DNA of 64,000 bases from Nocardiopsis terrae (GCF_014651695.1 NZ_BMXJ01000003.1:275046-339045); one strand, 5' to 3'; positions 50,385 to 59,664 are shown, counted from the first letter of the stretch. The notes: generated by a model from the sequence alone, not told the origin. A program made the numbers and translations.

Positions 50385-52678
50385 CCTTCCGAACTCTCGT
50401 CACGGGGCGCCTCCTGATCGAGGACACCCCCCTCGTCCTCCCCCTCGGCCGGTTCCGCGCGTCCGCGCTCCGTCCCGGCCTGGAAGGCGCTCATCATCGA
50501 CCGGATCTGCGACAGCGACCGCTGCCCTCCGGTGCTCTCGGTACCGGGGTGCTCGTGCGCACCACGGGGGCGGACCGCCCCGGGAACCGCGGGGTCCGCC
50601 CTGTTGCGCCTGCGCAGGGGCAGCCCCTTGTAGGTCTGACCCGGTGCGGCAGGGGAGGGGGCGGGCCCGTCCGGGCCCTGCCCTGGCGGGTCCGCGCCGA
50701 CCGGCGCGGGCGCCAGGGCCGCCGTCTCACGGGGGGCCTGCGCTCCGAGGGGGCGCACCGGCCCGGCGCCGGGGGAGTGCTCCGCCACCGCCGACGCCGG
50801 GATCCGCACCTGTGCCCTGGTGCCCTGGTAGGGCAGAGCCCGCAGCTCCACCTCGAACCCGTGCCGGGCGGCGACCGTGGCGACCACGAACAACCCCAGC
50901 TGGGAGTCCTCGCGGATTCGGGCCAGGTCGAACCGGGGCGGGTGGGCCAGCAGCGCGTTGGCTGACTCCAGCCGGCCTGCGGTCATACCCAACCCCCGGT
51001 CCTCGACCTCCACCAGGTGACCGCCTCCCTCCAGGGGCCGCCCGCCCACCGTCACCTCGGTCCCCGGGGGTGAGAAGGACGCGGAGTTCTCCAACAGTTC
51101 GGCGATCAGCCGTACCAGGTCGGCCCCCGCCCGCCCGGACAACCTCACCCGGGGCAGTGTCAGCACCCGCACCCTGGAGTAGTCCTCGATCTCGCTGGCC
51201 GCGGCCCGTACCGCCTCGTGCAGTCCGACCGGGACCGCCCCGCTGCGGGTGGGCTGGTCACCGCTGAGCAGCATCAGGTTCTCGGCGTTGCGCCGCATCT
51301 GGGTACTGAAGTGGTCGATGCGAAACAGCGACTCCAACACCTTGGGATCGGTCTCGGAGCGCTCCAACCGGTCCAGCAGCGCCAACTGGCGGTGCACCAG
51401 TGACTGGGTGCGCCGGGCGATGTTGCGGAACATGTTGCGCACCCCCGCCCGTACCTGGGCCTCCTCCACCGCGGCCACCACCGCGGCCCGCTGGGCGTCG
51501 TTGAACGCCTCGGCCACCTGGCCGAGTTCGTCGCGTCGGACCACCGGGAGCCGCGGGGCCTCGGCGTTCACGTCGACGCTGTCCCCGGCGCGCAGCCGTG
51601 CGGTGACCTGTGGAAGACGGAACCGGGCGTGGTGCAGGCTGTCGGTGCGCAACTGCTGGAGCCGCCGACCCAGGCGCTGGGACCCGGCCACCGCGACCAG
51701 AGCCGAGGCCAGGGCCACCACCAGAGCGGGGACACTCACCAGCAGTACCCCGCCGAGCAGATCGCGGGCCTGGCCGTGGCCCAGGTCGACCACGCGTTCG
51801 CGCCGCCCCTGTTCGACTTCGAGCATCCGTGCGTCCAGGGCCTCGGCGGCCCCCCGCCAACTCGGGGCGTTGATCGGGACCCGGGCGGCGGGACCGTGCA
51901 CGGGGCTGCCGATGACACTCTCCTGGAGCAGTTGGACGGTCTTCATCTGGAAGGAGCCCTCCAGCGCCCGGTAGTCGTCGCCGCGGTCCTCGCCGAGTTC
52001 GGCGTCCACCCGTGACCAGGTGTGCTGTTGGGCGCCGACCGCGGCCGCGAACTGTGCGTGCGCCTGGGGGGTGAAGCTGTCGGTGGCCACCGCGTGCGCC
52101 AGGATCATGTCCTGCTGGTTGAGGAGTTCGCGTGCGCGCATCAGGGAGGTCAGGGAGCGCAGGTGGGGGGTGACGGCGGGGTCGGCGCGCTCGACCTGGG
52201 CGTCCCACACGCGCAGCCCGGTCTCGATCATGTGCGAGTAGGGGGCGGCCACCGCCTGGAGGGGGCTGGTGTCGGCGGGCGGATCGGCGGCCGTGGCGCG
52301 GTGGTGGTCGAGCCGCTCCAGGGCGGTTTGGAAGTCCAGGACCTGGGCGGGCAGGTCGTGGTGGTCGAGGCTGTCCACGGCGCGGGTCAGGGCGGTCACG
52401 GCCTGGTCGGTCTCCTCCTGGGCCTGGGGGAGGGGTGTGCCGCTGGTGGTGGATCCGGGGGCTGCCATGGTGGCGCGCCGTTCGCGCTGGAGGTGGCTGA
52501 TGACGTCGACGACGGGTGCGCCGACCTCCTCGGTGAGGGTGGCCGTGGCGCGCAGGTCACGGATGTCGGTGGCCAGGACGGCGGTCAGTACCGCCCACAG
52601 GGCCAGCAGGGCGGCGCTGGGAATGAGGACCAGGGTGATCATGCGGGCGCGAAGCGAGGAACGCTTGTCGTGGGGCAT
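50381..52678 (-). CDS. cvnA: Conservon sensor kinase CvnA (nitrate/nitrite-sensing-like)
   Basis: The 765-residue protein begins MPHDKRSSLRARMITLVLIP. Membrane helix 1 (about 14-36) is followed by an outer NIT-type domain (about 50-300), helix 2 (about 312-335), a HAMP-like linker, a coiled dimerisation region (NMFRNIARRTQSLVHRQLAL, LDRLERSETD) and a GHKL ATPase domain: ELLENSASFSPPGTEVTVGG (N box), VEVEDRGLGMTAGRLE (G1), and LGLFVVATVAARHG. The His residue expected for autophosphorylation lies in the SLVHRQL helix. The last 130 residues are disordered, Pro/Gly-rich. It heads the cvnABCD operon. Confidence 0.95.
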   Translation of the reverse strand: MPHDKRSSLRARMITLVLIPSAALLALWAVLTAVLATDIRDLRATATLTEEVGAPVVDVISHLQRERRATMAAPGSTTSGTPLPQAQEETDQAVTALTRAVDSLDHHDLPAQVLDFQTALERLDHHRATAADPPADTSPLQAVAAPYSHMIETGLRVWDAQVERADPAVTPHLRSLTSLMRARELLNQQDMILAHAVATDSFTPQAHAQFAAAVGAQQHTWSRVDAELGEDRGDDYRALEGSFQMKTVQLLQESVIGSPVHGPAARVPINAPSWRGAAEALDARMLEVEQGRRERVVDLGHGQARDLLGGVLLVSVPALVVALASALVAVAGSQRLGRRLQQLRTDSLHHARFRLPQVTARLRAGDSVDVNAEAPRLPVVRRDELGQVAEAFNDAQRAAVVAAVEEAQVRAGVRNMFRNIARRTQSLVHRQLALLDRLERSETDPKVLESLFRIDHFSTQMRRNAENLMLLSGDQPTRSGAVPVGLHEAVRAAASEIEDYSRVRVLTLPRVRLSGRAGADLVRLIAELLENSASFSPPGTEVTVGGRPLEGGGHLVEVEDRGLGMTAGRLESANALLAHPPRFDLARIREDSQLGLFVVATVAARHGFEVELRALPYQGTRAQVRIPASAVAEHSPGAGPVRPLGAQAPRETAALAPAPVGADPPGQGPDGPAPSPAAPGQTYKGLPLRRRNRADPAVPGAVRPRGAHEHPGTESTGGQRSLSQIRSMMSAFQAGTERGRAEPAEGEDEGGVLDQEAPRDESSEG

Positions 52679-53347
52679 GGGTTCGCTTTGGGGGAGTGGC
52701 GGGGTGGTTGGTGGGGGTCCGCCGGTGGGGGGTAGGGGGGGTGGAGTTCCACAGAGCTAATCGCTCCACGGGGGGATTTGCAAGGCTTTGCGGGTGGCCG
52801 GATCCGGTTGGGGGCGGGGGTTGTGCTGGTGACCGTGAGATGCGTGGGAAGGACACCGTCTGAATAAATCTACGTCGTAAAGGTGCTCTGTTTTTTGACC
52901 AAAAGCACAACCCATAAAGGAGCGGCTCACGCCGCACCGAATACATCAGGGCTCGCCCGTACGCATGAGGTGTTGCTCGTGGTCTCGTACATCCCGCAGA
53001 CGGCTGTTCGGGACACCCGACCCCGGAACGGAACCGGCCAATCACGGATTGGCACCGAAACCGGCACCGCCGGGGGAGGGGCGCCCCGGCACCGGACACA
53101 TCGGAAGACGTTCCGCGCTGTCCGCTCCGGCGCCTGTCCTGTTCTCCGGAGCCGGAGTCGCCGCACCCGACACCGATCCGGTGGTGATCGAACTGGGCTG
53201 AGGCCCCCGCTCTCCGGAGTCGTTTCCCCGCGGCGGGGGAGCATTCCTTTTCTCGTGCCCCTTGCGGCGCAGCTGTTGTCGCGGGGGGTGTGAACGGGTA
53301 GGTACCGCCCCAGCACTGATGTCCGGCACCGACAGAAGGGGGAGACG
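52679..53347. other. 669-base intergenic region between cvnA and the pterin dehydratase gene
   Basis: It holds the presumed cvnA promoter, the third 17-bp repeat, a TTTTTTGACC stretch, and no convincing gene. A 78-codon frame at 52965-53201 (ending PDTDPVVIELG) lacks a ribosome site and resembles no family. Base composition here is clearly lower in GC near 52740-52930 than in the flanks. Confidence 0.5.
52867..52883 (+). repeat. 17-bp interspersed intergenic repeat, copy 3
   Basis: AATCTACGTCGTAAAGG, preceded by GAATA, lies 189 bases upstream of the cvnA start on the opposite strand. It is identical to the copies at 11777 and 39642. It sits close to the switch from C-rich to G-rich + strand. 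Confidence 0.85.
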
Positions 53348-53656
53348 ATGGGTCAGCTCAGCGAGGAGCAGGTCCTGGAGGGACTGGAGCGGTTGACCGA
53401 CTGGGAGTGGGACGCCGAGGAGGTACTCATCCACCGGACGGTGCGGTTGCCCGGGTTCCTGGCCGCGGTGGCACTGGTGAACGAGGTCGCCCAGGCGGCC
53501 GAGCAGGCCGACCACCACCCGGACATCGACATCCGGTACGACACGGTCCGGTTGGCCCTGAGCACCCATTCGGAGGGCGCCGTCACCGACCGGGACATGG
53601 CCCTGGCGGCCCGGATCGACGAACTGGTCGCCGCGACGGCCCAGAACGCGCACTGA
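53348..53656 (+). CDS. Pterin-4a-carbinolamine dehydratase-like protein
   Basis: This encodes 102 residues from the ATG at 53348 (AAGGGGGAGACG upstream). WEWDAEEVLIHRTVRLPGFL and the active-site QADHHPDIDIRYDTVRLALS (HHPD) with LSTHSEGAVTDRDMALAARI match the PCD/DCoH family at its usual length. It dehydrates 4a-hydroxytetrahydrobiopterin during aromatic amino-acid hydroxylation. No hydroxylase gene is nearby. Confidence 0.9.
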   Translation: MGQLSEEQVLEGLERLTDWEWDAEEVLIHRTVRLPGFLAAVALVNEVAQAAEQADHHPDIDIRYDTVRLALSTHSEGAVTDRDMALAARIDELVAATAQNAH

Positions 53657-53780
53657 CGTGTGCTCGGCCCGAGCAGGCGGATGCCGCAAGGATGTGGGGC
53701 AACCCCTGCCCGGGGCGACCGGCAGGCGCTAGGGTAACGGCGCTTTCCACCGTGCCCGCCTGACCGGACGAGGACCCCCG

Positions 53781-55070
53781 TTGCCGACCACCGCCCCCTC
53801 CCATGGTCCCGCGCCCCGTCTCGGGTCGGCCTTCCACCGCTTCTGGGCCGGGAGTGTGGCCAGCAACCTGGCCGACGGGGTGATGCTGACCGCGCTGCCC
53901 ATGCTTGCGGCGACGCTGACCAACGACCCCCTCGCGGTGGCGGGACTGACCGTGGCCCGCTACCTGCCGTGGTTGTTGTTCGGTTTGTTCGCCGGGGTGC
54001 TGGTCGACCGGATCGACCGGGTTCGGGTGATGGTCGCGGCCAACCTGGTGCGTTCCGGGGCGATCCTGGTCCTGGCGGTGGTCATCGCCACCGGCCAAGC
54101 CACCGTCGTGTGGCTGTACGCGGTCATGTTCGCGGTGATGACCTGCGAGATCGGCTACGACGTGGCTGCGCGTGCGGTGCTGCCCAGTCTGGCGCGGGGC
54201 CAGTTGGACCGGGCCAACGGGCGGCTGGTCGGCGGCCGGGAGGTGGCCCAGGAGTTCGTGGGGGCTCCGCTCGGCGGGTTTCTGTTCGTGGTGGCGGCGT
54301 TCCTGCCCCTGGCCGTGAACGCGGGCGCCTATGTGCTGGGGGCGTTGGTGCTGCTGGGGCTGCCTCTGGTGGCGCGGGGGCCCGGGGCGCGTCCGATTCC
54401 CGGGTTGGGCTCGGGGGAGCGGGCGCCGTTGGCGGGGTCGGTGTTCTCCGACCTGGCCGAGGGGCTGCGGCATGTGTGGGGTGATGTGCCGCTGCGTGCT
54501 CTGGTGGTGTTCGCCGCGGTGTCGAACCTGGGGGCCGGGGCGTTGGCGGGTGTGTTCGTGTTGGTGGTCCGGGACCATTTCGGGGTGCCCGAGCAGTTGT
54601 TCGGGGTGTTCTTGTCCGTGGCTGCGGTGGGGGCGATCGTCGGTGCGGTGTGGGCTGCTCGGGCTGGTGCGCGGTTCGGTCGGTTCGCGGTGGTGGTGTG
54701 GGGGTTTTTGGGACAGGCGGGGTTGTGTGTGGTGTTCGCTTTCGCTCCGAACGCGTGGGTGGCGTTGGTGGCGTGGGCCCTGGTGGCGGGTGTGGGCACG
54801 TTGGCTGTGGTGCTGTTGGGCGGGATGGTGCAGTTGGTGGTGCCTGAGCGGCTGATGGGGCGGGTGCTGAGTGTGAAGAAGATGTTGAGTATGGGGTTGG
54901 TGGCGGTGGGGGCTTTGCTGGGCGGTGTGTTGGGCCGGGTGGACCTGCGGGCTCCGGCGTTGTTCGGGGCTGTGGTGTTCGTGGTGGTGACGGTGTGGTT
55001 GTGGGGTTGGTTGCGGGCCGCGTCGGATCGGGCGGATGAGGCCGAGCGGATGGCGCGTCAGGGCGGTTAG
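53781..55070 (+). CDS. Major facilitator superfamily transporter
   Basis: This encodes 429 residues from a TTG at 53781 (ACGAGGAC upstream) with twelve hydrophobic segments. GVLVDRIDRVRVMVAANLVR is motif A; ANGRLVGGREVAQEFVGAPL and VPERLMGRVLSVKKMLSMGL match the enterobactin-exporter EntS-like/MFS_3 group. The substrate is unknown. Codon choice changes along the gene: the first half uses C-ending codons, while the second half uses G- and T-ending codons (GTG, TTG, GGT), in line with the strand-composition switch of this region. Confidence 0.88.
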   Translation: MPTTAPSHGPAPRLGSAFHRFWAGSVASNLADGVMLTALPMLAATLTNDPLAVAGLTVARYLPWLLFGLFAGVLVDRIDRVRVMVAANLVRSGAILVLAVVIATGQATVVWLYAVMFAVMTCEIGYDVAARAVLPSLARGQLDRANGRLVGGREVAQEFVGAPLGGFLFVVAAFLPLAVNAGAYVLGALVLLGLPLVARGPGARPIPGLGSGERAPLAGSVFSDLAEGLRHVWGDVPLRALVVFAAVSNLGAGALAGVFVLVVRDHFGVPEQLFGVFLSVAAVGAIVGAVWAARAGARFGRFAVVVWGFLGQAGLCVVFAFAPNAWVALVAWALVAGVGTLAVVLLGGMVQLVVPERLMGRVLSVKKMLSMGLVAVGALLGGVLGRVDLRAPALFGAVVFVVVTVWLWGWLRAASDRADEAERMARQGG

Positions 55071-55267
55071 GGGCGGTGGGGGTCGTGCTGTGGGCTGCGC
55101 CCCCGGTGTGGCGGTGGGCTTCCGGTGCTGGTTCCGCTGGGGCGCCGGTGTGTTGCCCCCGGTTTCCGGTGCGCGTCTGTGGTGCGGTGTCCCTCTCCGC
55201 GACGGGCGGGTTCACGCCGGGCGCGCTCCGGGGTTCGGGGGTGCCTCCCGGCCCGTGGGTGTCTTCC

Positions 55268-55563
55268 TCAGCGGGGTGCGGGGCCGTCCAGGCGGTGAAA
55301 CGGGGTCCGGGAGCGCGTTGATGGTTCCCTCGGGCCGTGGGAGTGGGGGCGGGCTCCCAGGTACCACCGCCGCAGGGTCTCGGCGTGCTCGTACCAGTCG
55401 TCCTGGGAGTCGAGCCGGTCCACTTCGTCCAGGGCGCAGGCGGCCGGGTCGGTGTTCGGGCCGGTGCCGGGGCCAGGGGCTGACGCGGGCGTGCAGGACG
55501 TGGGTGGCCTGGCGTTCGCTAGTCGCGCCAGAGGGCGGGGGGTTGGTTCGGGGCCGGGGTCAT
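55268..55563 (-). pseudogene. Possible degraded or unannotated small coding sequence
   Basis: On the minus strand, ATG 55563 opens MTPAPNQPPALWRD and then a stop. In another frame the region reads ALDEVDRLDSQDDWYEHAET then LRRWYLG before a stop at 55268, a strikingly protein-like, low-repeat segment with no start codon. This suggests a small gene broken by a frameshift or stop, downstream of the acyl-CoA-ligase-like gene. The rest of the 55071-55636 gap shows nothing. Confidence 0.3.
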
Positions 55564-55636
55564 GGGCGTGGGGAAGCTGAGCGGGGTGTCGCGCCGGAGC
55601 GGTGGGGATGGTGTTCGGGGTTGGCGGTGTGCCAGG

Positions 55637-57256
55637 TCACCGCAGTCGGGCTCTGCGCATCTTGCCGGAGGCGGTGCGGGGGAGTTCCTCGACGAAGTTC
55701 ACGGTGTGGGGTGCGGCGTGGGGGGCGAAGCGGGTGCTGACCCAGTCGCGGAGTTCCTCGGCGAGTTCGGGGGTGCCGGTGTGGTCGTCGGTCAGGACGA
55801 TGCGGGCGCCGACGAGGTGTCCGGCGATGTCGTCGGGGATGGCGTAGACGCCGCATTCTTCGACGGCGGGGTGGGTGTTGAGGACGGCTTCGACTTCGGT
55901 GGGGCCGATGCGGTAGCTGCGGGTGATGATGGCGCCGTCGTCGCGAGTGGAGAAGTGCAGGTTGCCTTGGCGGTCCATGATGCCGGTGTCGCCGGTGAGG
56001 TGGTAGGTGCGTTCGGGGTTGAAGCGGATGTCGATGGTGTTCTCGTAGCCGTGGTAGCCGTCGAACCAGTCCAGGGGGCTGTGGGTGCGGTCGATGGCGA
56101 TGCGGCCGTAGGCGCCCGGGGGTGCGGGTTCGTCGGTGATGGCTTCGAGGACCTGGATGTTCCATCCGGGCAGGGCGGGGCCGATGGCGGCGGGGGGTAG
56201 GGGGGTGTTGTGTTCGGGGAGGTCGGGGTTGTTGGGGATGCCGGCGCACCAGCCGAGTTCGGTTTGGCCGTAGTGGTCGCGGATGGGGACGCCGAAGAGG
56301 TCGGTTGCCCATTCGATGACGTCGGGGGCGAGGGGTTCGCCTGCGCTGGCCATGCGTTGGACGATGATTTCGGGGGGCAGGGTCTTGGTGGCGGCGCGCA
56401 GGGTGCGGTAGGTGGTGGGGTCGGAGGCGAAGTTGGTGACCTGGTAGAGGCCCAGGACGTCGAGGGTGAGTTCGGGGTCGAAGAATCCGGCGCGTAGGGC
56501 GAGGGAGTTGTGTCCGGCCAGGAGCGGGGAGATGAGGCCGTGGTAGAGGCCGTAGGCGGAGCCGGGGTCGGCGGTGTTCCAGTAGACGTCGTCGTCTTGG
56601 ACGCCGAGGCCGAGGTGGTGGTAGGCGTGCATGGCGGTGAGGGCGCGTGCGGGGACGCGGACGCCGCGGGGTGGGCCGATGAGGTTGGAGACGTAGACGG
56701 TGGCGATGTCGCCGTTGCCGGTGGTGGTGTGGTTGGTGGTGTGTGGGGGGTGTTGGCTGAGGGTGTGGAGGGTGTGGTCGCCTTCGCGGAGGGGGTGGGT
56801 GCCGGTGGTGGCGATCTGCCAGGTGGGGTGGGTGGGCAGGTGGGGGCTGGGGTCGAGTTTGGTGCGGTGTTCGTCGGCGCAGATGACGATGCGGGCGCCG
56901 GAGTCGGTGAGGCGTTCGGCGATGGCGGAGGGGGCGAAGGAGGACAGGAGGGGGACGAGGACGGCTCCCAGGCGCCAGGTGGCCAGGGCGGTGATGGTGA
57001 GGTCGACGCCCTTGGGGATGAGGGTGGCGATGCGGTCGCCGGGGGTGATGCCTTGGGCAGCGAGTCCTGCGGCGAGGGTTTGGGAGCGTTCGCGGAGTTC
57101 GCCGAAGGTGAGGGTGGTGGGTTCGAGGGTGGGGCCGATTTCGGTGGTGGCGACGGTGTGGGGGTCGTGGCGGTCGCAGAGGAGGTGGGCGACGGTGGTG
57201 GTGGGTGTGTCGTAGGTGGCGATCCAGTCGCGCAGGAGGGGCGCCGGGTCGGACAT
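55637..57256 (-). CDS. AMP-dependent acyl-CoA synthetase/ligase-like protein with degenerate P-loop
   Basis: The 539-residue ANL-superfamily protein starts MSDPAPLLRDWIATYDTPTT. FGELRERSQTLAAGLAAQGI, DHYGQTELGW, YHLTGDTGIMDRQG, SYRIGPTEVEAVLNTHPAVE and the catalytic Lys532 in PRTASGKMRR are intact. The usual P-loop (S/T-S-G-T-T-G-x-P-K-G) reads VSNLIGPPRG (189-198): most Ser/Thr are lost and Lys is Arg. Adenylation may be weak or altered. The protein is rich in Thr, His and Pro, reflecting C- and A-rich codons on this strand. It diverges from an acyltransferase gene. Confidence 0.85.
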   Translation of the reverse strand: MSDPAPLLRDWIATYDTPTTTVAHLLCDRHDPHTVATTEIGPTLEPTTLTFGELRERSQTLAAGLAAQGITPGDRIATLIPKGVDLTITALATWRLGAVLVPLLSSFAPSAIAERLTDSGARIVICADEHRTKLDPSPHLPTHPTWQIATTGTHPLREGDHTLHTLSQHPPHTTNHTTTGNGDIATVYVSNLIGPPRGVRVPARALTAMHAYHHLGLGVQDDDVYWNTADPGSAYGLYHGLISPLLAGHNSLALRAGFFDPELTLDVLGLYQVTNFASDPTTYRTLRAATKTLPPEIIVQRMASAGEPLAPDVIEWATDLFGVPIRDHYGQTELGWCAGIPNNPDLPEHNTPLPPAAIGPALPGWNIQVLEAITDEPAPPGAYGRIAIDRTHSPLDWFDGYHGYENTIDIRFNPERTYHLTGDTGIMDRQGNLHFSTRDDGAIITRSYRIGPTEVEAVLNTHPAVEECGVYAIPDDIAGHLVGARIVLTDDHTGTPELAEELRDWVSTRFAPHAAPHTVNFVEELPRTASGKMRRARLR

Positions 57257-57409
57257 CGGTGGTGTTCCTCGTTTTCGGTGGGTGTGGTGTTTGTTGGTGG
57301 GTTACCACAACACTATGCCCACCTGTGGGGCTGGTCTCACTGGTGGGCGGGGTGGTGGTGGGTGGGGGGTGTCTTCCCTCGGGGGTGGGGTGGGGGCCAG
57401 GATGTGCGC

Positions 57410-58435
57410 ATGGACAGTGTGCGTGTGGTGGAGCGGTTCGGGTTGGACGAGGGTGTGCGGGAGTGGTTGGAGGCCTGTGCGGCGTTGCCCGAGCCCGGGG
57501 TGGGGTTGAAGGTGCCGACCGGTTCGGCGGCGGGCGAGGTGTTGGACATGTTCGCCCTGGCCGATGATGACCGTGCGGAGGTGGAGGCGTTGTGGCCGGG
57601 GTCGGGGCGTCCTGAGGGGGAGTGGCCCCGGGAGTTGTGGCATCTGGTGGGGTGCATGTACCGGCGGTTGTGGGCTGATGCCGACCTGCCCGTGGGGGTG
57701 TGGCGGTACTGGCCGACGTTGGTGGGGGCGGAGGACGCGCGGGTGCGGGTGGCTTCGCTGTGGGCGTTCGCGGCGATGGTGCCTGAGCACTTGGCGCGGC
57801 AGGCACGGCGGGGGATTGATCGTGCGGTGACGGTGGCGACGTTGGCTGATGTGGGTGTGCAGGTGGCGCGGTCGCGGTGGTTGTTCGGTCGTTTGAGTGT
57901 GGAGACGGCGTCGTGGGTGGCGGCGCAGTTTCGGGGGCGGTTGTTCTGGGTGGGGGGTTTGCAGTTGGAGCCTGCTGTGTTGGGGGATCAGGGTCCGGTG
58001 GGGTGGTACGGGGCCGAGGATGCTGCGGCGTTGGGTCCGGGGTTCGGGGTGGGTGATCCGGTGTTGAGGTTGCACATCCCTTCGGGTGGGTTGGCTCCGG
58101 GTTCGGTGCAGGATGCCTTGGAGCGTGCGCGGCCTTTTGCCCGGGAGCAGTTGGGTGTGGATCCGGTGGTGGCCACGTGTACGTCGTGGTTGTTGGATCC
58201 GTGGTGGGAGCGGGCGTTGGGGGAGGGGTCCAATATCGTGCGGTTCCAGCGCAGGTTCACGTTGGTGGGTGAGGGTGTGCCGGGTGAGGGTGACGTGTTT
58301 CGGTTCGTGTTCGGGATGCCGGTGGTGGATGCGGAGCGGGCTCCGCGGCGGACGCGGTTGGAGCGTGCTGCGTTGGAGCGGTTGGAGTCGGGTCGGGGTC
58401 TGCGGGTGTGTACGGGGTGGTTGAGGTTGCCCTGA
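57410..58435 (+). CDS. Acyltransferase with NAT N-terminal and GNAT-like C-terminal domains
   Basis: The 341-residue protein starts MDSVRVVERFGLDEGVREWL. The N-terminal domain (about 1-165, ending in LWAFAAMVPEHLARQARRGI) and C-terminal domain (LRLHIPSGGLAPGSVQDALE, VVATCTSWLLDPWWERALGE, GSNIVRFQRRF) match actinobacterial two-domain acyltransferases (NAT_N/GNAT_C type). Acceptor and donor are unknown. Divergent pairing with the acyl-CoA-ligase-like gene suggests that they share a substrate, inferred only from position. Confidence 0.75.
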   Translation: MDSVRVVERFGLDEGVREWLEACAALPEPGVGLKVPTGSAAGEVLDMFALADDDRAEVEALWPGSGRPEGEWPRELWHLVGCMYRRLWADADLPVGVWRYWPTLVGAEDARVRVASLWAFAAMVPEHLARQARRGIDRAVTVATLADVGVQVARSRWLFGRLSVETASWVAAQFRGRLFWVGGLQLEPAVLGDQGPVGWYGAEDAAALGPGFGVGDPVLRLHIPSGGLAPGSVQDALERARPFAREQLGVDPVVATCTSWLLDPWWERALGEGSNIVRFQRRFTLVGEGVPGEGDVFRFVFGMPVVDAERAPRRTRLERAALERLESGRGLRVCTGWLRLP

Positions 58436-58626
58436 GGTGGGTGTGGGGGCCGGTTGGTTGGGCTCCCTTTTTGTGGGTTTGTTTGGGTTGGGTCAGATGG
58501 TCGGTGTGGGTGCTGTCGTGGGTTCGTTCGGTGTGTGGGCAGGTGTGCGAACTGGGGGCCGGTGCGGGGCATCGGATCGGATCGTGAACACCCTGTACCA
58601 ACACCCCGTGCTGAGGAGCATTACCG

Positions 58627-59664
58627 TTGAGGACCACCTCTGAATCCCCCGAACCCCGTGAGAGCGGCGGAGTGGGTGAGTCGGCCGGGATCTCCGATAC
58701 CGCGCCGAGGTTGTCGGGAGTCGTGTGGGTCGTCGTGCTTCCCGCCGTGCTGGCGTTGGTGGTGACGCTCTCGGTGGTGTTGGCTCTGCTCGACGTCAGT
58801 CATGGCGGGGGCGGTGCAGGAGTGCTGGCCGCAGCGGGCGGTTTCGTTCTCGCCGGTGCGGTTCTGTGTTGGTTTCGGTGGTGGATGCGGCGGCGGGGCG
58901 CGGCGCGCCCGGGGGAGTTGCCCGTGGTGGTGTCCGTGGCCGTGGTGACCGGTGCGGGCGTGGGGTTTCTGCGGTTTGAGTGGTCGGTGTTGGAGAGGGT
59001 CGCCCCGTTGGTGTTGGCGCTGGGGTGTGTCGGGTTGGCGTTGGCGGGTGCGATGGTGGTGTGGGTGATGCCGCCTCGGCGGGTCCGGGTGGTGTTCGCG
59101 TCGGGGTTGGTGTTGGCCCTGGGGTTGGCTCTGGTGGGGTGGTCCTGGCTGGAGAAGCGCGCCGATGACGAGCGCAAGAACCGGGAGTTGTCGGAGCGGC
59201 TGGCGGCGGTGGACTATCCGGTCGCGGTTCTGGACGCTCCCGGGTGGGAGCCGGTGGCGATGGAGGTCGGTTCCCAGTCCGGAGTGCTGGTCACCTACTC
59301 GCCCCTGGATCAGCAGTTGAAGGGGGAGGGGTTCACGCTGAAACTGCGCACCGAGCCGGTGGACCCCGAGGACGCTCGGTGGCGTCCCGGGTGGGAGAAC
59401 TGTTCGGAGGATGGCGGTTCGCTGCCGTGCGAGGGGCATGGTGCGGTGGTGTTGGTCGACCAGACCGAGAGGTACACGCCCTACATGAATGCACGGGTGG
59501 AGCTGGTGGAGGGTGTGGTCGCGTCTTTGTGGACCGATGTGCCCGGTGACTTCGAGGGAAGGCCGTTGATGGGGATGCCTGATGTGGACATGGTGGAGCT
59601 GGCTGAGCAGATCAGTCCGTTGGAAGGGGTGGAGGCTCAGCGGATGGTCGAGGAGCTTCGGTGA
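58627..59664 (+). CDS. Multi-helix membrane protein with C-terminal soluble domain
   Basis: About 345 residues are encoded from a TTG at 58627, about 11 bases after GAGGAG. The N-terminus is hydrophilic. Five to six hydrophobic helices occupy about 30-175, and a soluble domain of about 170 residues follows, with CSEDGGSLPCEGHG (two Cys) and a C-terminal VDMVELAEQISPLEGVEAQR. No family recognised. The preceding gap 58436-58626 shows nothing. It ends just before a hairpin and the dif-like site. Confidence 0.7.
   Translation: MRTTSESPEPRESGGVGESAGISDTAPRLSGVVWVVVLPAVLALVVTLSVVLALLDVSHGGGGAGVLAAAGGFVLAGAVLCWFRWWMRRRGAARPGELPVVVSVAVVTGAGVGFLRFEWSVLERVAPLVLALGCVGLALAGAMVVWVMPPRRVRVVFASGLVLALGLALVGWSWLEKRADDERKNRELSERLAAVDYPVAVLDAPGWEPVAMEVGSQSGVLVTYSPLDQQLKGEGFTLKLRTEPVDPEDARWRPGWENCSEDGGSLPCEGHGAVVLVDQTERYTPYMNARVELVEGVVASLWTDVPGDFEGRPLMGMPDVDMVELAEQISPLEGVEAQRMVEELR

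Noticed and set aside
52965..53201. A 78-codon frame upstream of the pterin dehydratase gene
   Set aside because: It has no ribosome site and matches no family; the C-terminus looks plausible but that is not enough.
50500..53347. Replication origin at the GC-skew switch
   Set aside because: The direction of the switch would suit an origin, but there is no dnaA, dnaN or DnaA-box cluster, and a dif-like site lies 7-9 kb away.
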